A stretch of 45,044 nt of DNA from JAVBLQ01 sp031553435 (GTDB taxonomy: Bacteria; Bacteroidota; Bacteroidia; Bacteroidales; Azobacteroidaceae), in contig JAVBLQ010000045.1 of the NCBI GenBank assembly GCA_031553435.1, positions 1 to 45,044 on the forward strand. The letters run 5' to 3'. Positions 34,380 through 43,562 of the stretch are shown here, piece by piece. Position 1 is the stretch's first letter. Each line of letters starts with the position of its first letter. Under the pieces are notes generated by a model that did not search any database, was not told the origin of the DNA, and was given only the letters and a program-made list of their open reading frames with translations. The translations under genes were made by a program, and so were the position numbers.

Positions 34380-37300
34380 ATGAAAAAATTAATCTTGAAC
34401 ACGTATCAAATAAAATTAGCATTGGCATTTTTATTAATTAACCTATGCAATAAATCTATCACATGCATTGCACAAGAAAATATTTTAAAAGATGAATCAT
34501 TCAAAATTGAAGATGTGATCTCTTCCATGTGCCTGAAAAACGACCGGTTCAATCCCAGTTTATATACCGGTGCCATCTCGTTCAAAGTTCCCATATATAC
34601 CTATAAAGATCCTGATTTTGAGTTACCTATATTTATTGAATATGTATCTGACGGATTGAAAACAAATGATCCCGCAGGGTATTTGGGCCTGGGTTGGAAT
34701 CTGAATGCTGGAGGTTCAATTACCCGGATTATTAACGGAATGCCAGATGAAGATTCTTCACAGGATGGAGGATTTAGTTTCTGCAAATCTATTTGGAACG
34801 GTTATTGGTATTTTCATACAAATGAAAATAAAAATGATGAGACATATTTATTAAAAACTGGAAAAGCTGTCTGCAGGAGCAATAATACTCCTCTATATAA
34901 TTGGACGTTACAAAACGGAATGAATACCGAAACCTCTTTCGATATTTTTTCATTCAATTTTAGGGGGCACAAAGGAAATTTTTGCATGGGACCTGATACT
35001 ATTTATGTGTTCAACACTAATCAGCCACATGGCGAATACAAAATTGAAATTGTAAGAAACAATACTGTCAGTTCATTTTTTCCATTATTAAAATTTAAAA
35101 TAATCACAGGAGACGGATATAAATATACCTTTGAAAGAGCTGAGTATTTAGAAAATGGATCCGCTCTTCATAAAAAGCCTGAATTTGAAGCTGCCGGTTC
35201 TTTGCAAAGAATTGCTAATACATATTGGCCGCTTGTTCAAATAGAAGCTCCTAACGGACGCAAAGTTACTTTTGAATACAATTCAACAGAATTCAGTGCA
35301 AGCTCCAGGCCATACCAGACCACTTGTGTGGAATGGGATGAAAAACCTGTCCTGCGATCTTTAAATGGGTATTGCTATGGTTACTTAAATACAATAGAAC
35401 ATAAATTTCCTATTAAAACGATCAAAATTAATGATGTATCAATAAATTTCGATTACGAAGCTCGGAAAAAAGAACATGTTGCAATAGATGGAACTTACGA
35501 CACTATAGAAATCCCCACTATATCCAGGCTAAAATCAATTATTATAAAAGCCTCCAACAGCTCTGCTCCTGTAAAAACATGTACGTTTGAGTACAATTAT
35601 TCCAGCACAACACCTATCAATCCGGAATTTCACAGTATAGGAGGAAGACCAGTCCTTTTCCTAAAAAAATAAATATATCGGGAGAGGGTGTTTATAAGAT
35701 GGATTATTACGATGAAGAAAAATCATTCCCATTGATCGGACAGGGAATTGATCACTGGGGTTTTTTTAATCAAACCATAGAACCCAATAGCTTGCCAAGA
35801 ATAAGTACAGATAAGAACTACAGAGAATCACATGAAGCTCAGGACGACCGTTATCCTAATATCAGAGGAAGCCGCATGGGAATGCTGAAGACAATTGTGT
35901 ATCCTACCGGAGGGAAAACAAAGCTTTACTACGAAGCACATGATTACTCTTCTTGGGTTGCAAAAGACTTAACCAGTAATAATCTGCCATATCTTAAGCA
36001 AGAATGGAATACAGAGGCCGGAGGTGTTCGAATCAAGCGTATAACAGATTATGCCAGTGAAACAGATAGTACATATAGGGAATATCTTTACTATAAGCAT
36101 GCCGGCGGTGACTGGGAAGAATCTTCCGGAATTCTGCTTCATGCGCCAAGATACTTCAGAAAAACAAATAACTTAAAAACTGATTATACCGGAGGATTCC
36201 CTCCAACAGAAAAAATATATTCTCCTTATGGAAATTTCCTCCACACAGAAGATAAAACACACATCGGATATTCCGAGGTTACGGAAAGATTCCCCGACGG
36301 TACTTATTGGGTATATGAATTTAGTGATTATAAATTATTGCCGGATCTGAAATGCAGTGATACTAAAAAGGAAATATGCAAAATAACATCTTCCGATCCT
36401 GCTTACATTGACAATTTTTATATGAAATATGATTCAAGGCATACACAAAGAGGAAAGATGATTGCCAAAAAATCTTTTAACAAAAACCATAAATTATTGT
36501 ACTCTGAAGAATATAAGTATAACTATGATGAACCTCTGGCTTATCTATCATCTGCTAAAATAGCCTTGTCTTATTTTTATTTATCCAAAACATTTATTGA
36601 AGACTACCATGTAAAAGAAGTTGTAGGAACTACATATACAGCCAATAATGGAAATAAAATTACAGGAACAAAAAAATATATATACAACAAAATGGGGCAG
36701 ATAATCAGTGCAGAAACTATCAATAGTGATGGAATAAGTATTTTTGACAAAAAACAATACCTCAGCGACATTGCCCAAGTATCAGGAGAGCAAGGTATTT
36801 ATAACAAAATGCGTTCAAAAAACATTGTAAAATACCCCATAAAAACTCAAACTTCTGTTTCGGGTTTAGGAATTACAGATGGCAAACGTTATAATTTTGT
36901 TGAATCAGGAAATGGATTAATCAATTTGTCTAAAACCGAAATTGTTGAAACTTCTACTCCGTTATCTAGCCAGGATTTCAATTTCGATAACTATTTAAAA
37001 ACGGAGAATATATATGTGCGGGATGCTTTAGGCAATATAATTCAAAAAACAGATCCTACTGGCATGAATACGGTATATATCTGGGGAAAAACATATCTTC
37101 TTGCTGAAGCTAAAAATATGTCCTTAAATCTCGTGACGGTTATTGTGGGATTAAACGGAATAGAAGATAAGCTTAATATCACAGAACTTTCATCATATCA
37201 AATTGATGCTCTTTATAAAGTAAAAAACAGTGAAGTTACAGTATATGAATATAAACCACTAGTCGGAATATCTATGATGATTGATCCATATAAAAAGAGA

Positions 37301-37402
37301 ACATACTACATCTATAATGAACAGGGAAAGTTAGTTGAGATTAGAGACAATAATGAGGATGCTATTGAACGATATAGATATCATTATAAAAATAATAACT
37401 AG
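34380..37402 (+). pseudogene. RHS-like secreted protein split by a frameshift in an A7 run
   Basis: The first part (34380-35672, 430 aa) has an N-terminal signal and the opening typical of Bacteroidota RHS proteins (GAISFKVPIYTYKDPDFELP, GYLGLGWNLNAGGSITR). It ends in LFLKK at a TAA that follows seven A residues (35663-35669). With one extra A the frame continues directly as INISGEGVYKMDYYDEEKSF into the second part (to 37402), which has DPTGMNTVYIWG and ends YIYNEQGKLVEIRDNNEDAI. The second part has no RHS-core/toxin boundary, so it is probably the non-toxic kind. The break may be a real mutation, a phase-variable or slippage site, or a sequencing error. Confidence 0.7.
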
Positions 37403-37460
37403 TAAAATGAAAAACAGGGGGTCATGGCAATCTAAATCACTTTTTCTTTTTTCTGGATGA

Positions 37461-37493
37461 ACTACTGAAAAGCAGTAGTGAATTTTCTTTTTT
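37461..37493 (+). terminator. Factor-independent terminator after the RHS locus
   Basis: ACTACTG, loop AAAAG, CAGTAGT (37461-37479) is a perfect 7-bp stem followed by GAATTTTCTTTTTT. It lies about 60 bp downstream of the RHS-like gene. Confidence 0.6.
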
Positions 37494-37578
37494 CAAAAAA
37501 AAATATGAAATTCGCAAGCCTTAATCAATATCGCCGGGATTGATGAATCCAGTTGTTTTTAATTTAATCATTTAAGAT

Positions 37579-38082
37579 ATGAATATTTACAAAACCATTT
37601 TTTTATTCTCTATTTTATTATCATGTAGTATTTCAGTTTACGGACAAGAACATGACCACGATCATCCACGGAATGAAATCGGACTAAGTTATGGAGCTTC
37701 ATATTCCATTAATCACAAAGAATGGGGGTCGGGAATTCATATCCATTATTTCCGTACGCTGAGCGACCATAGTAAATGGTCGCTAGGGGGTGGGGTAGAG
37801 CAAGTTTGGTCTGACGGTTCTCATTATAATATCAGCGCCGGATTCAAATATCAGATTATAGACCGGATGACCATCGGATTACTACCCGGGCTTACTTTTC
37901 TGAAACATGATGATGAGCACGAAGAATCATCAGGTTATAAATCTCAATTTGCCATGCATACAGAACTGGTGTATGAATTATTTCATTTCGGGAAATTTCA
38001 TTTAGGTCCGGCTATCGATTATGCGTGGACAAAAAATGATCAGCATTTCATGTTGGGAGTACATTTTGCGTATGGCTTTTAG
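37579..38082 (+). CDS. Small outer-membrane beta-barrel protein, His-rich N-terminus, 167 aa
   Basis: A signal peptide (about 1-22, ending SVYG) is followed by QEHDHDHPRN, a His/Asp cluster that could bind metal, then alternating amphipathic strands (IGLSYGASYSI, WSLGGGVEQVW, YNISAGFKYQI, FAMHTELVYELF) and a C-terminal phenylalanine, the hallmarks of a small outer-membrane barrel. A second acidic/His cluster (KHDDEHEESS) falls in a predicted loop. The function is not known. It lies convergent with the PepSY-like gene, 24 bp apart. Confidence 0.65.
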   Translation: MNIYKTIFLFSILLSCSISVYGQEHDHDHPRNEIGLSYGASYSINHKEWGSGIHIHYFRTLSDHSKWSLGGGVEQVWSDGSHYNISAGFKYQIIDRMTIGLLPGLTFLKHDDEHEESSGYKSQFAMHTELVYELFHFGKFHLGPAIDYAWTKNDQHFMLGVHFAYGF

Positions 38083-38106
38083 TTTTTCACTTTTACAAAC
38101 CAAACC

Positions 38107-38544
38107 CTAATCATCAACATCAATCAAATTAAACTTTGAGTTAAAAGTGAGTTCGAGTTTGTTGTTTAGTTTTACCTCATAACCATGTTTATCGCGCTCT
38201 ATTTTCAGAATTTGCGAATTTTTATAATGGGTACTGACGTAATCCTTGATTTTTTGGGGAATAATGGGAGAGGGGACTTCTGTAAATTTACAATCAACAT
38301 CCTTCCATTCACCATTTTTATCAAATTCTACTTTGTTTCCATTTGCAAAAATGACTTCGTAACTCTTATCAAAAAATTCCGTTTCCATTTTTGCATATGA
38401 GACAGTTATGCCGGCAAAATATTTTTCGATGAAACTTTTTGCATTGGAAGGCAATTCATTTACTGTAATAGGTTTGTCGTTGTCGGCGAAAGAAACATTC
38501 GCAATGATGAAAAGGCTCATCAATAAAAAAATACATCGTTTCAT
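38107..38544 (-). CDS. PepSY-like periplasmic protein, 145 aa
   Basis: After a cleavable signal (residues 1-20, ending NVSFA), two similar segments follow: ITVNELPSNAKSFIEKYFAG with YEVIFANGNKVEFDKNGEW, and SPIIPQKIKDYVSTHYKN with YEVKLNNKLELTFNSK. This duplicated unit is the PepSY-like (DUF2874) fold, related in shape to beta-lactamase-inhibitor proteins, common beside two-component systems in Bacteroidota. It lies downstream of the kinase/regulator genes on the same strand but has its own promoter, with a sequence identical to the one upstream of the regulator. It is therefore the best candidate target of this system. Confidence 0.82.
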   Translation of the reverse strand: MKRCIFLLMSLFIIANVSFADNDKPITVNELPSNAKSFIEKYFAGITVSYAKMETEFFDKSYEVIFANGNKVEFDKNGEWKDVDCKFTEVPSPIIPQKIKDYVSTHYKNSQILKIERDKHGYEVKLNNKLELTFNSKFNLIDVDD

Positions 38545-38571
38545 ATCTTTACTTATTTAATGTTTGTGTAA

Positions 38572-38607
38572 CAAAGTTCGGGTATAAAACTGAAATAAAG
38601 TTGAAAT
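38572..38607 (-). promoter_or_regulatory. Response-regulator box and -7 element upstream of the PepSY-like gene
   Basis: Positions 38585-38607 are identical, base for base, to 40614-40636 upstream of the response regulator. On the minus strand the block contains two 11-bp direct repeats, TTTCAACTTTA and TTTCAGTTTTA, the spacing used by OmpR/PhoB-type regulators. Five bases downstream is GAACTTTG (38572-38579), a near match to TAnnTTTG. The box is 41 bp from the start codon. Confidence 0.7.
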
Positions 38608-38656
38608 CTGTATGAAAGTTTTACGTTACGCATAACAAACGTAAAACGTGTAACAT

Positions 38657-39892
38657 TTAAAAAGAAAGTGTAAAAACATGTTTATTTTGTACGTATGTAT
38701 ATTGGCTATTTATCCCATAGAGCTTACAGATAGATTTGCATAACATCAGTCCGATTCCTGACGAACCCTCTTTTTTTGAATTACCTGTCGTTCCTGTGTT
38801 TGAAATAGAAATACTTTTGTTCGAAATAGAAATCCGGATAGAGCCGTTGTTATGATTATGAAAGTATGCATTTTTCAATAAGTTACCGAAAAGTACAAAA
38901 GCGAGCATCTCATTCATATTGAACTTTAAAACGGCATTTTCATTCAATGACATGGAAATCTGCCGGTTTTCATATACTTCGGAATAATCTTCCACCAGTT
39001 TTTTTATTATCTCATTGATCACAATTTCTTTTTTATCAGGGAATTGGTTGTTTTCTATTTTTGTAAGAAGCAATAAAGTTTTATTGAGTTTGATGATATG
39101 CTCGATTGAATGCTTGGTTTTCAGGATTTCCTCCAATTGTTTTTCTGTTAACTGAGAATCCTCCAGCAACATTTCCAAACGGTTTAAACATACAGACAAA
39201 GGCGTTTGCAATTCATGTGAAGCATGGCTGATAAAAGATTTTTGCTGTTCGTAAGTTTCAATATTCCGGCGGGCGCTGCTGACAATAGCTTCATTTAGTT
39301 TCCTGAATTCAGAGATATTTGTGTTGATCCCGGGTATGGCCATTTCCTTTTTTTCTACACTGAAATTATTCAACCAATTCAGCATTGTATATAATGGTTT
39401 GAAACTACGATGTAATATCCATAAAGTGATTATGATAATGACAATTAACAATATAAGATATAGAATGACGATCCATTTCAGTATAGTTTCTTGTAAATCA
39501 GTTTTTTCTATTGTCGGAATAGATACTGTTAGTTCATAATATTTATTTCCGGAATCTTTGAAAATGGTTTTGAGAATACGGGCAGGCTCGGTTTCCATTT
39601 TTGATTGGATATAAATCATTTGATCATAATAACGGATGGCCTTGTTGTGTGCAGCATATTCCGGAGTAACTTCATTGAGGTAATAATTATTGTTTGTTCC
39701 ATTATCCACCGAAGGCAATGCTTCTCCTGCCAGCACACGAGTAATGATGTATTCCGAATAATTTTCCAGTGAATCATCAGTTTCATCATTTATTTCTTCA
39801 ATGATAATGAAATAAAACAAAGAAGCCCATACCGCCATTAAGACAAGTAAAGCAATTGAAATCCGGGAAATTATTCGATATGATAACTTCAT
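38657..39892 (-). CDS. Sensor histidine kinase, 411 aa
   Basis: Two membrane helices (about 10-33 and 145-168) enclose a periplasmic sensor of about 110 residues. After a HAMP-like linker comes the dimerisation domain, SHASHELQTPLSVCLNRLEM (phospho-accepting His near residue 224), then the ATPase with LLKNAYFHN (N box) and GSSGIGLMLCKSIC (G2). The usual D-x-G of the G1 box is N-T-G (SNTGTTG), a variation seen in other Bacteroidota kinases. Its start overlaps the regulator stop by 4 bases. The signal is unknown. Confidence 0.93.
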   Translation of the reverse strand: MKLSYRIISRISIALLVLMAVWASLFYFIIIEEINDETDDSLENYSEYIITRVLAGEALPSVDNGTNNNYYLNEVTPEYAAHNKAIRYYDQMIYIQSKMETEPARILKTIFKDSGNKYYELTVSIPTIEKTDLQETILKWIVILYLILLIVIIIITLWILHRSFKPLYTMLNWLNNFSVEKKEMAIPGINTNISEFRKLNEAIVSSARRNIETYEQQKSFISHASHELQTPLSVCLNRLEMLLEDSQLTEKQLEEILKTKHSIEHIIKLNKTLLLLTKIENNQFPDKKEIVINEIIKKLVEDYSEVYENRQISMSLNENAVLKFNMNEMLAFVLFGNLLKNAYFHNHNNGSIRISISNKSISISNTGTTGNSKKEGSSGIGLMLCKSICKLYGINSQYTYVQNKHVFTLSF

Positions 39893-40572
39893 GATTCTTC
39901 AATAATTAATTTATAACCTAAGCCATATACGGCTTTGATTTCGATACCGGCTCCCGCTTCGTTCATCTTTTTGCGCAGATTTTTTATTTGGGCATAAATA
40001 AAATCATAATTATCGACCTGATCGATATGGTCGCCCCATACGGCTTCTGCAAGTACGGTTTTATCTACCAACCGGTTAGGACGAGCAATAAAATAATTCA
40101 GAATATCATACTCTTTTCTGTTCAATTCAAGAATTTTGTCATCAACATATACTTCAAATTTATCGGGAATAATTTTGACATTTCCCAGATCAATAAAAAC
40201 TTCGCCCTTATTATGGTTGCGACGGATAAGACTTTTGATCCGGGCATTGAGTTCCGACAGATGGAATGGCTTTGCCAGGTAATCATCGGCGCCCAGATTC
40301 AATCCGGTAACTTTATCGTCGACAGAATCTTTTGCTGAGATAATAATGACATTTCCCTGTTTATGCATTTTTTTGAGTTCCTGCAAAATCATTAACCCAT
40401 TGCCATCGGGCAACATAATATCCAACAGAATGCATTCATAATCGTAAAGCGATATTTTTTGTAATGCTTCCCGGTAGGTTTTTGCAGTTTCTACGACATA
40501 ACGTTCCTGTTCAAGAAATTTTGTTATGATCTCCCGCAATGATGGTTCATCTTCAATGATCAGCACTTTCAT
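39889..40572 (-). CDS. OmpR-family response regulator, 227 aa
   Basis: The receiver domain (1-120) has the acidic pocket IIEDE, the phospho-acceptor Asp51 in LLDIMLPDGNG, and IISAKDS with the conserved lysine. A winged-helix DNA-binding domain follows (about 128-224; ELNRKEYDILNYFIARPNRL and VYGLGYKL). It is first in a two-gene operon with the kinase. Its promoter region carries the box also found upstream of the PepSY-like gene, suggesting autoregulation. Confidence 0.95.
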   Translation of the reverse strand: MKVLIIEDEPSLREIITKFLEQERYVVETAKTYREALQKISLYDYECILLDIMLPDGNGLMILQELKKMHKQGNVIIISAKDSVDDKVTGLNLGADDYLAKPFHLSELNARIKSLIRRNHNKGEVFIDLGNVKIIPDKFEVYVDDKILELNRKEYDILNYFIARPNRLVDKTVLAEAVWGDHIDQVDNYDFIYAQIKNLRKKMNEAGAGIEIKAVYGLGYKLIIEES

Positions 40573-40600
40573 TTAGCCTTTGTGTCTTCGTGTTTAAAAT

Positions 40601-40636
40601 CAAAATTATGAATTAAAACTGAAATAAAGTTGAAAT
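40601..40636 (-). promoter_or_regulatory. Response-regulator box and promoter of the two-component operon
   Basis: On the minus strand TAATTTTG (40601-40608) is an exact -7 match. The 23-bp box at 40614-40636 lies five bases upstream of it, the same spacing as at 38585-38607, and 42 bp from the start codon. The direct repeats TTTCAACTTTA and TTTCAGTTTTA occupy the -33 region, where a bound regulator could activate transcription. Confidence 0.7.
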
Positions 40637-40673
40637 TGAATGTGATTTTCAAGAGAATACTCACTATTCCAGG

Positions 40674-40692
40674 CTTCCACTTCTTGTGGAAG
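40674..40692. repeat. Inverted repeat in the divergent region
   Basis: CTTCCAC, spacer TTCTT, GTGGAAG: a perfect 7-bp inverted repeat. A related smaller one, TTTCCAGTGGAAA, lies near 40727-40739. Both have TTCCA/TGGAA halves and lie before the thioredoxin promoter, so they could be an operator for a regulator not identified. Confidence 0.4.
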
Positions 40693-40763
40693 AGTCAGTG
40701 AGAAAGATGTTATATATTAACAATATTTTCCAGTGGAAACTTGTTTTAACGGAAAATACAGAT

Positions 40764-40771
40764 TACTTTTG
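40764..40771 (+). promoter_or_regulatory. Putative promoter of the thioredoxin-marR pair
   Basis: TACTTTTG matches TAnnTTTG, 21 bp upstream of the thioredoxin ATG at 40793. Confidence 0.5.
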
Positions 40772-40792
40772 TGGACTAAATATTAAAAGAAG

Positions 40793-41275
40793 ATGAAAAA
40801 AATAGGATTCATAATGTTGTCATTAGCTCTGATATTGAGTTCATGCAATAAGCAAAACAAGCAGACAGATAATGAACAAACAGAAAGTAAACAAAGTAAT
40901 ATCAATAACAACATGAAAACAATTCATTTGACAAAAGCAGATTTCTTAGCTAAAGTAGCCAACTTTGAAACCAATTCTACCGAGTGGAAATATTTAGGTG
41001 ATAAGCCTGCCATCATAGATTTTTATGCAGATTGGTGCGGACCTTGCAAGGCGATTGCTCCCGTATTGGAAGAATTAGCCAAAGAATATGATGGTAAAAT
41101 CTATATTTATAAAGTAAATACCGAACAAGAACAAGAGTTAGCGGCAGCATTCGGCATCCGTTCTATTCCGTCATTATTTTTTGTTCCGATGAACGGACAA
41201 CCACAAATGGCTCAGGGCGCTATGCCGAAGTCTGCTTTCAAAGAAGCTATTGAAGAGGTTTTGCTTGTCAAATAA
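40793..41275 (+). CDS. Thioredoxin-fold lipoprotein, 160 aa
   Basis: Lipobox LILSSC near residues 13-18 predicts membrane anchoring on the periplasmic side. A Gln/Asn/Lys-rich linker follows, then a thioredoxin domain from about residue 55: FYADWCGPCKAIAPVLEEL carries the classical CGPC active site at about 82-85, and IRSIPSLFF the cis-proline. It should reduce or exchange disulfides in envelope proteins. It forms an apparent operon with the MarR-type gene 7 bases on. Confidence 0.9.
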   Translation: MKKIGFIMLSLALILSSCNKQNKQTDNEQTESKQSNINNNMKTIHLTKADFLAKVANFETNSTEWKYLGDKPAIIDFYADWCGPCKAIAPVLEELAKEYDGKIYIYKVNTEQEQELAAAFGIRSIPSLFFVPMNGQPQMAQGAMPKSAFKEAIEEVLLVK

Positions 41276-41282
41276 ATCAAGG

Positions 41283-41642
41283 ATGGAAGAGACATTATGT
41301 AAAATACGGGATATATACCGCGCCATTACCGGATTTGAGAATCAATTTCAAAGACAATACGGACTTTGTTTAAATGAAGGAATGGCGCTGTGTTCTTTGT
41401 CAAAAACGGAACAACTTAGCTCGGGCGAAATAGCCGATATGCTCGGATTGACCACATCCAATACCTCTAAAATTATCTGTTCCATAGAAGAAAAAGGACT
41501 AATACAGCGTATGCCGGGAAATAAAGATAAGCGGCAAATGTATTTCTCACTTACTCCGGAAGGGAAAAAGTTGATTGATAATATCAATTGTAGTTCTTTT
41601 GAAATACCTGAATTATTGAGTAGAGTCCTTTATAGTTTATAA
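41283..41642 (+). CDS. MarR-family transcriptional regulator, about 119 aa
   Basis: I take the ATG at 41283, 7 bases after the thioredoxin stop; the longer frame starts inside that gene. SSGEIADMLGLTTSNTSKII is the helix-turn-helix and EEKGLIQRMPGNKDKRQMYF the wing with the conserved D-x-R, as in MarR. It is short for the family (usually 140 aa), lacking much of the C-terminal dimerisation helix. Pairing with a thioredoxin suggests a redox response, but the ligand is unknown. Confidence 0.85.
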   Translation: MEETLCKIRDIYRAITGFENQFQRQYGLCLNEGMALCSLSKTEQLSSGEIADMLGLTTSNTSKIICSIEEKGLIQRMPGNKDKRQMYFSLTPEGKKLIDNINCSSFEIPELLSRVLYSL

Positions 41643-41695
41643 GAGTAAATCTTAATAGAAGACGGCCCCCTTTTTTATATAATCACAAAAAATAC

Positions 41696-41703
41696 TATCT
41701 TTG
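41696..41703 (+). promoter_or_regulatory. Putative promoter of the hemerythrin-luxR pair
   Basis: TATCTTTG matches TAnnTTTG, 22 bp upstream of the ATG at 41726. Confidence 0.5.
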
Positions 41704-41725
41704 ATTTGTTTTAATTTTCTTTTTT

Positions 41726-42430
41726 ATGGAAAAAATACTTACAACGATATTCCCCCAGATGAAAATGTCGGAAATGGTTATTGAAAATCCTGATTTGGTA
41801 AACATTCTGACACGGTGGAATATTCCCTTCGGATTTGGAGATCAAACAGTTGAGTCAATAGCAAAACAATATAAGATTCATTTAGACGCTTTTCTTTCAT
41901 CCCTATTGATATGTACCGGAAAATACACCCGTGAATGGATTGTTGAAAAAGAAGGACTTAAAGATTTACTGCATTTTTTAGAAGTTTCTCATGTATATTT
42001 CAAGGAAATACAGATTCCGGAATTAAAAATCCTTATTAAAAAATTTGCAGAAAATATTCCTGATAAACATGGAAAAATATTAGTTTCCTTCTTCGACGGA
42101 TATATAGAAGAAGTCAATGAGCATTTCGAATACGAAGATCAAACAGTTTTTCCTTACATCACTTCAATACTTCGGGACAAACAGGAGAATGATTATAAAA
42201 TCAAGGAATTTGAGAAAAATCATTCGGACATAGAACAAAAATTACTGGATTTGAAAAATATTTTACTTACCTATACTTCCGGTGAATTAAAATCCGACAA
42301 CAGGCATGAAATATTTCAAAAACTGGTTGTCTTGGAAAAAGACATTGATTATCATAATATTATCGAGAATAAAATCTTGATACCTTCTATCAAAATCCTT
42401 GAGAAAGCAATAAAAAAAGCAAAATCCTGA
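41726..42430 (+). CDS. Hemerythrin-domain protein, 234 aa
   Basis: Residues 15-60 (NPDLVNILTRWNIPFGFGDQ) resemble the DUF542/ScdA N-terminal domain, but the usual CC is absent (FGFG). Residues about 80-230 form a hemerythrin-like four-helix bundle, with candidate iron ligands in VSHVYF, NEHFEYEDQ, KNHSDIE and DYHNIIENKILIP. Such proteins sense oxygen, NO or iron, or help to repair iron centres. It is followed 3 bases later by a LuxR-type regulator, a pair I have seen conserved in Bacteroidales. Confidence 0.82.
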   Translation: MEKILTTIFPQMKMSEMVIENPDLVNILTRWNIPFGFGDQTVESIAKQYKIHLDAFLSSLLICTGKYTREWIVEKEGLKDLLHFLEVSHVYFKEIQIPELKILIKKFAENIPDKHGKILVSFFDGYIEEVNEHFEYEDQTVFPYITSILRDKQENDYKIKEFEKNHSDIEQKLLDLKNILLTYTSGELKSDNRHEIFQKLVVLEKDIDYHNIIENKILIPSIKILEKAIKKAKS

Positions 42431-42433
42431 AAG

Positions 42434-43018
42434 ATGTTCAAACTTGTTGTTATTGTTGAAAAATCAAAAATAATCAGAGACGGGATAGTTTCCATATTGA
42501 AAAATCATAATTTGGCGCAACGCATCATCTGTCTGGAAACATTGGATGAATGGAAATGTGTGAAAGACCACTATCCGGATTTTGTTATGATTAATTCTGA
42601 TTATTTGAAAGAGGGTACCGAAAAAATCAAGTCAAAATATCATTTTTCGGAAAATACAATATTTGTCGGAATCGTTTACCTCTATTGTCCGAAAGAAATA
42701 GTCGATGCCTTTGAAGAAGTGATATATATAACTGATACAGAGAGTTTAATACTTTCGAAATTAAAATCTTTGTTGAATGTAAAACACTCGGAAAACACAG
42801 CAAATGAAAAGCTTACCGATAGAGAAAAAGATGTGCTTCGCCTCTTACTACAGGGACTATCTAATAAGGAAGTTGCCGACAAGTTGATTATCAGTCCTCA
42901 TACAGTTATTACACATAGAAAAAATATCATAGAGAAGACAAATATTCGTTCATTAGCCGGTTTGGCAGTATATGCCATCATGAACAATATTACGGATATG
43001 GATGATATAAGGAAATAA
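42434..43018 (+). CDS. LuxR-type regulator with degenerate receiver-like domain, 194 aa
   Basis: The N-terminal 110 residues look like a receiver domain in outline (KLVVIVEKSKIIRDGIVSIL), but the acidic pocket and phospho-acceptor Asp are not evident, so it is probably not phosphorylated. The C-terminal HTH at about 128-190 is classical: KLTDREKDVLRLLLQGLSNK, then VADKLIISPHTVITHRKNI. It probably works together with the hemerythrin-domain protein encoded just upstream. Targets are unknown. Confidence 0.87.
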   Translation: MFKLVVIVEKSKIIRDGIVSILKNHNLAQRIICLETLDEWKCVKDHYPDFVMINSDYLKEGTEKIKSKYHFSENTIFVGIVYLYCPKEIVDAFEEVIYITDTESLILSKLKSLLNVKHSENTANEKLTDREKDVLRLLLQGLSNKEVADKLIISPHTVITHRKNIIEKTNIRSLAGLAVYAIMNNITDMDDIRK

Positions 43019-43052
43019 AATTTTATAAACTCTATAACTCTAAAAAATAATT

Positions 43053-43472
43053 ATGGGAATGCTTAAAGAATTCAAAGATTTTGCAATGCGGGGAAATGTC
43101 CTCGATATGGCAGTAGGAGTTGTGATGGGTGGCGCTTTTGGAAAAATTGTCACTTCGGTTGTATCAGATATCATTATGCCTCCTGTTGGGATATTGGTTG
43201 GCGGAGTTAATTTTACCGACCTCAAGGTAACATTAAAAGATGCAGCTATTGATGCCGCCGGTAATGCAATACCTGCTGTTACATTAAATTATGGAAATTT
43301 TATTCAGGTAATATTTGATTTCATTATCGTTGCATTTGCTATTTTTTTGTTAATAAAGGGAATCAATAGCTTTCATAAGAAAAAAGAGGAAGCTCCTGCA
43401 GCACCTGCAACTCCAAGTAAAGAGGAATTGTTGTTAACAGAAATAAGAGACATATTGAAAGAAAAAAGATAG
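43053..43472 (+). CDS. mscL: Large-conductance mechanosensitive channel, 139 aa
   Basis: LKEFKDFAMRGNVLDMAVGV is the N-terminal amphipathic helix and start of TM1, with GGAFGKIVTSVVSDIIMPPV the gate region; TM2 is NFIQVIFDFIIVAFAIFLLI, and a charged Lys/Glu-rich C-terminal helix follows. The length is standard. It acts as an inner-membrane emergency valve under hypo-osmotic shock. 34 bp downstream of the LuxR-type gene. Confidence 0.96.
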   Translation: MGMLKEFKDFAMRGNVLDMAVGVVMGGAFGKIVTSVVSDIIMPPVGILVGGVNFTDLKVTLKDAAIDAAGNAIPAVTLNYGNFIQVIFDFIIVAFAIFLLIKGINSFHKKKEEAPAAPATPSKEELLLTEIRDILKEKR

Positions 43473-43562
43473 AGGCTGAATTTGATCAATAAGAACATCT
43501 TAAACACAAAGGCACACTAAACCTTTCCCCACTTCTTAGCGTTCTAACCTTTATTAATTACA

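Noticed and set aside
35699..37402. Independent gene starting at 35699
   Set aside because: The frame is open upstream to the A7 run and continues the preceding protein, so it is the second half of one broken gene.
37403..37460. 17-codon frame MKNRGSWQSKSLFLFSG
   Set aside because: Too short, without conservation evidence, and leads straight into a terminator.
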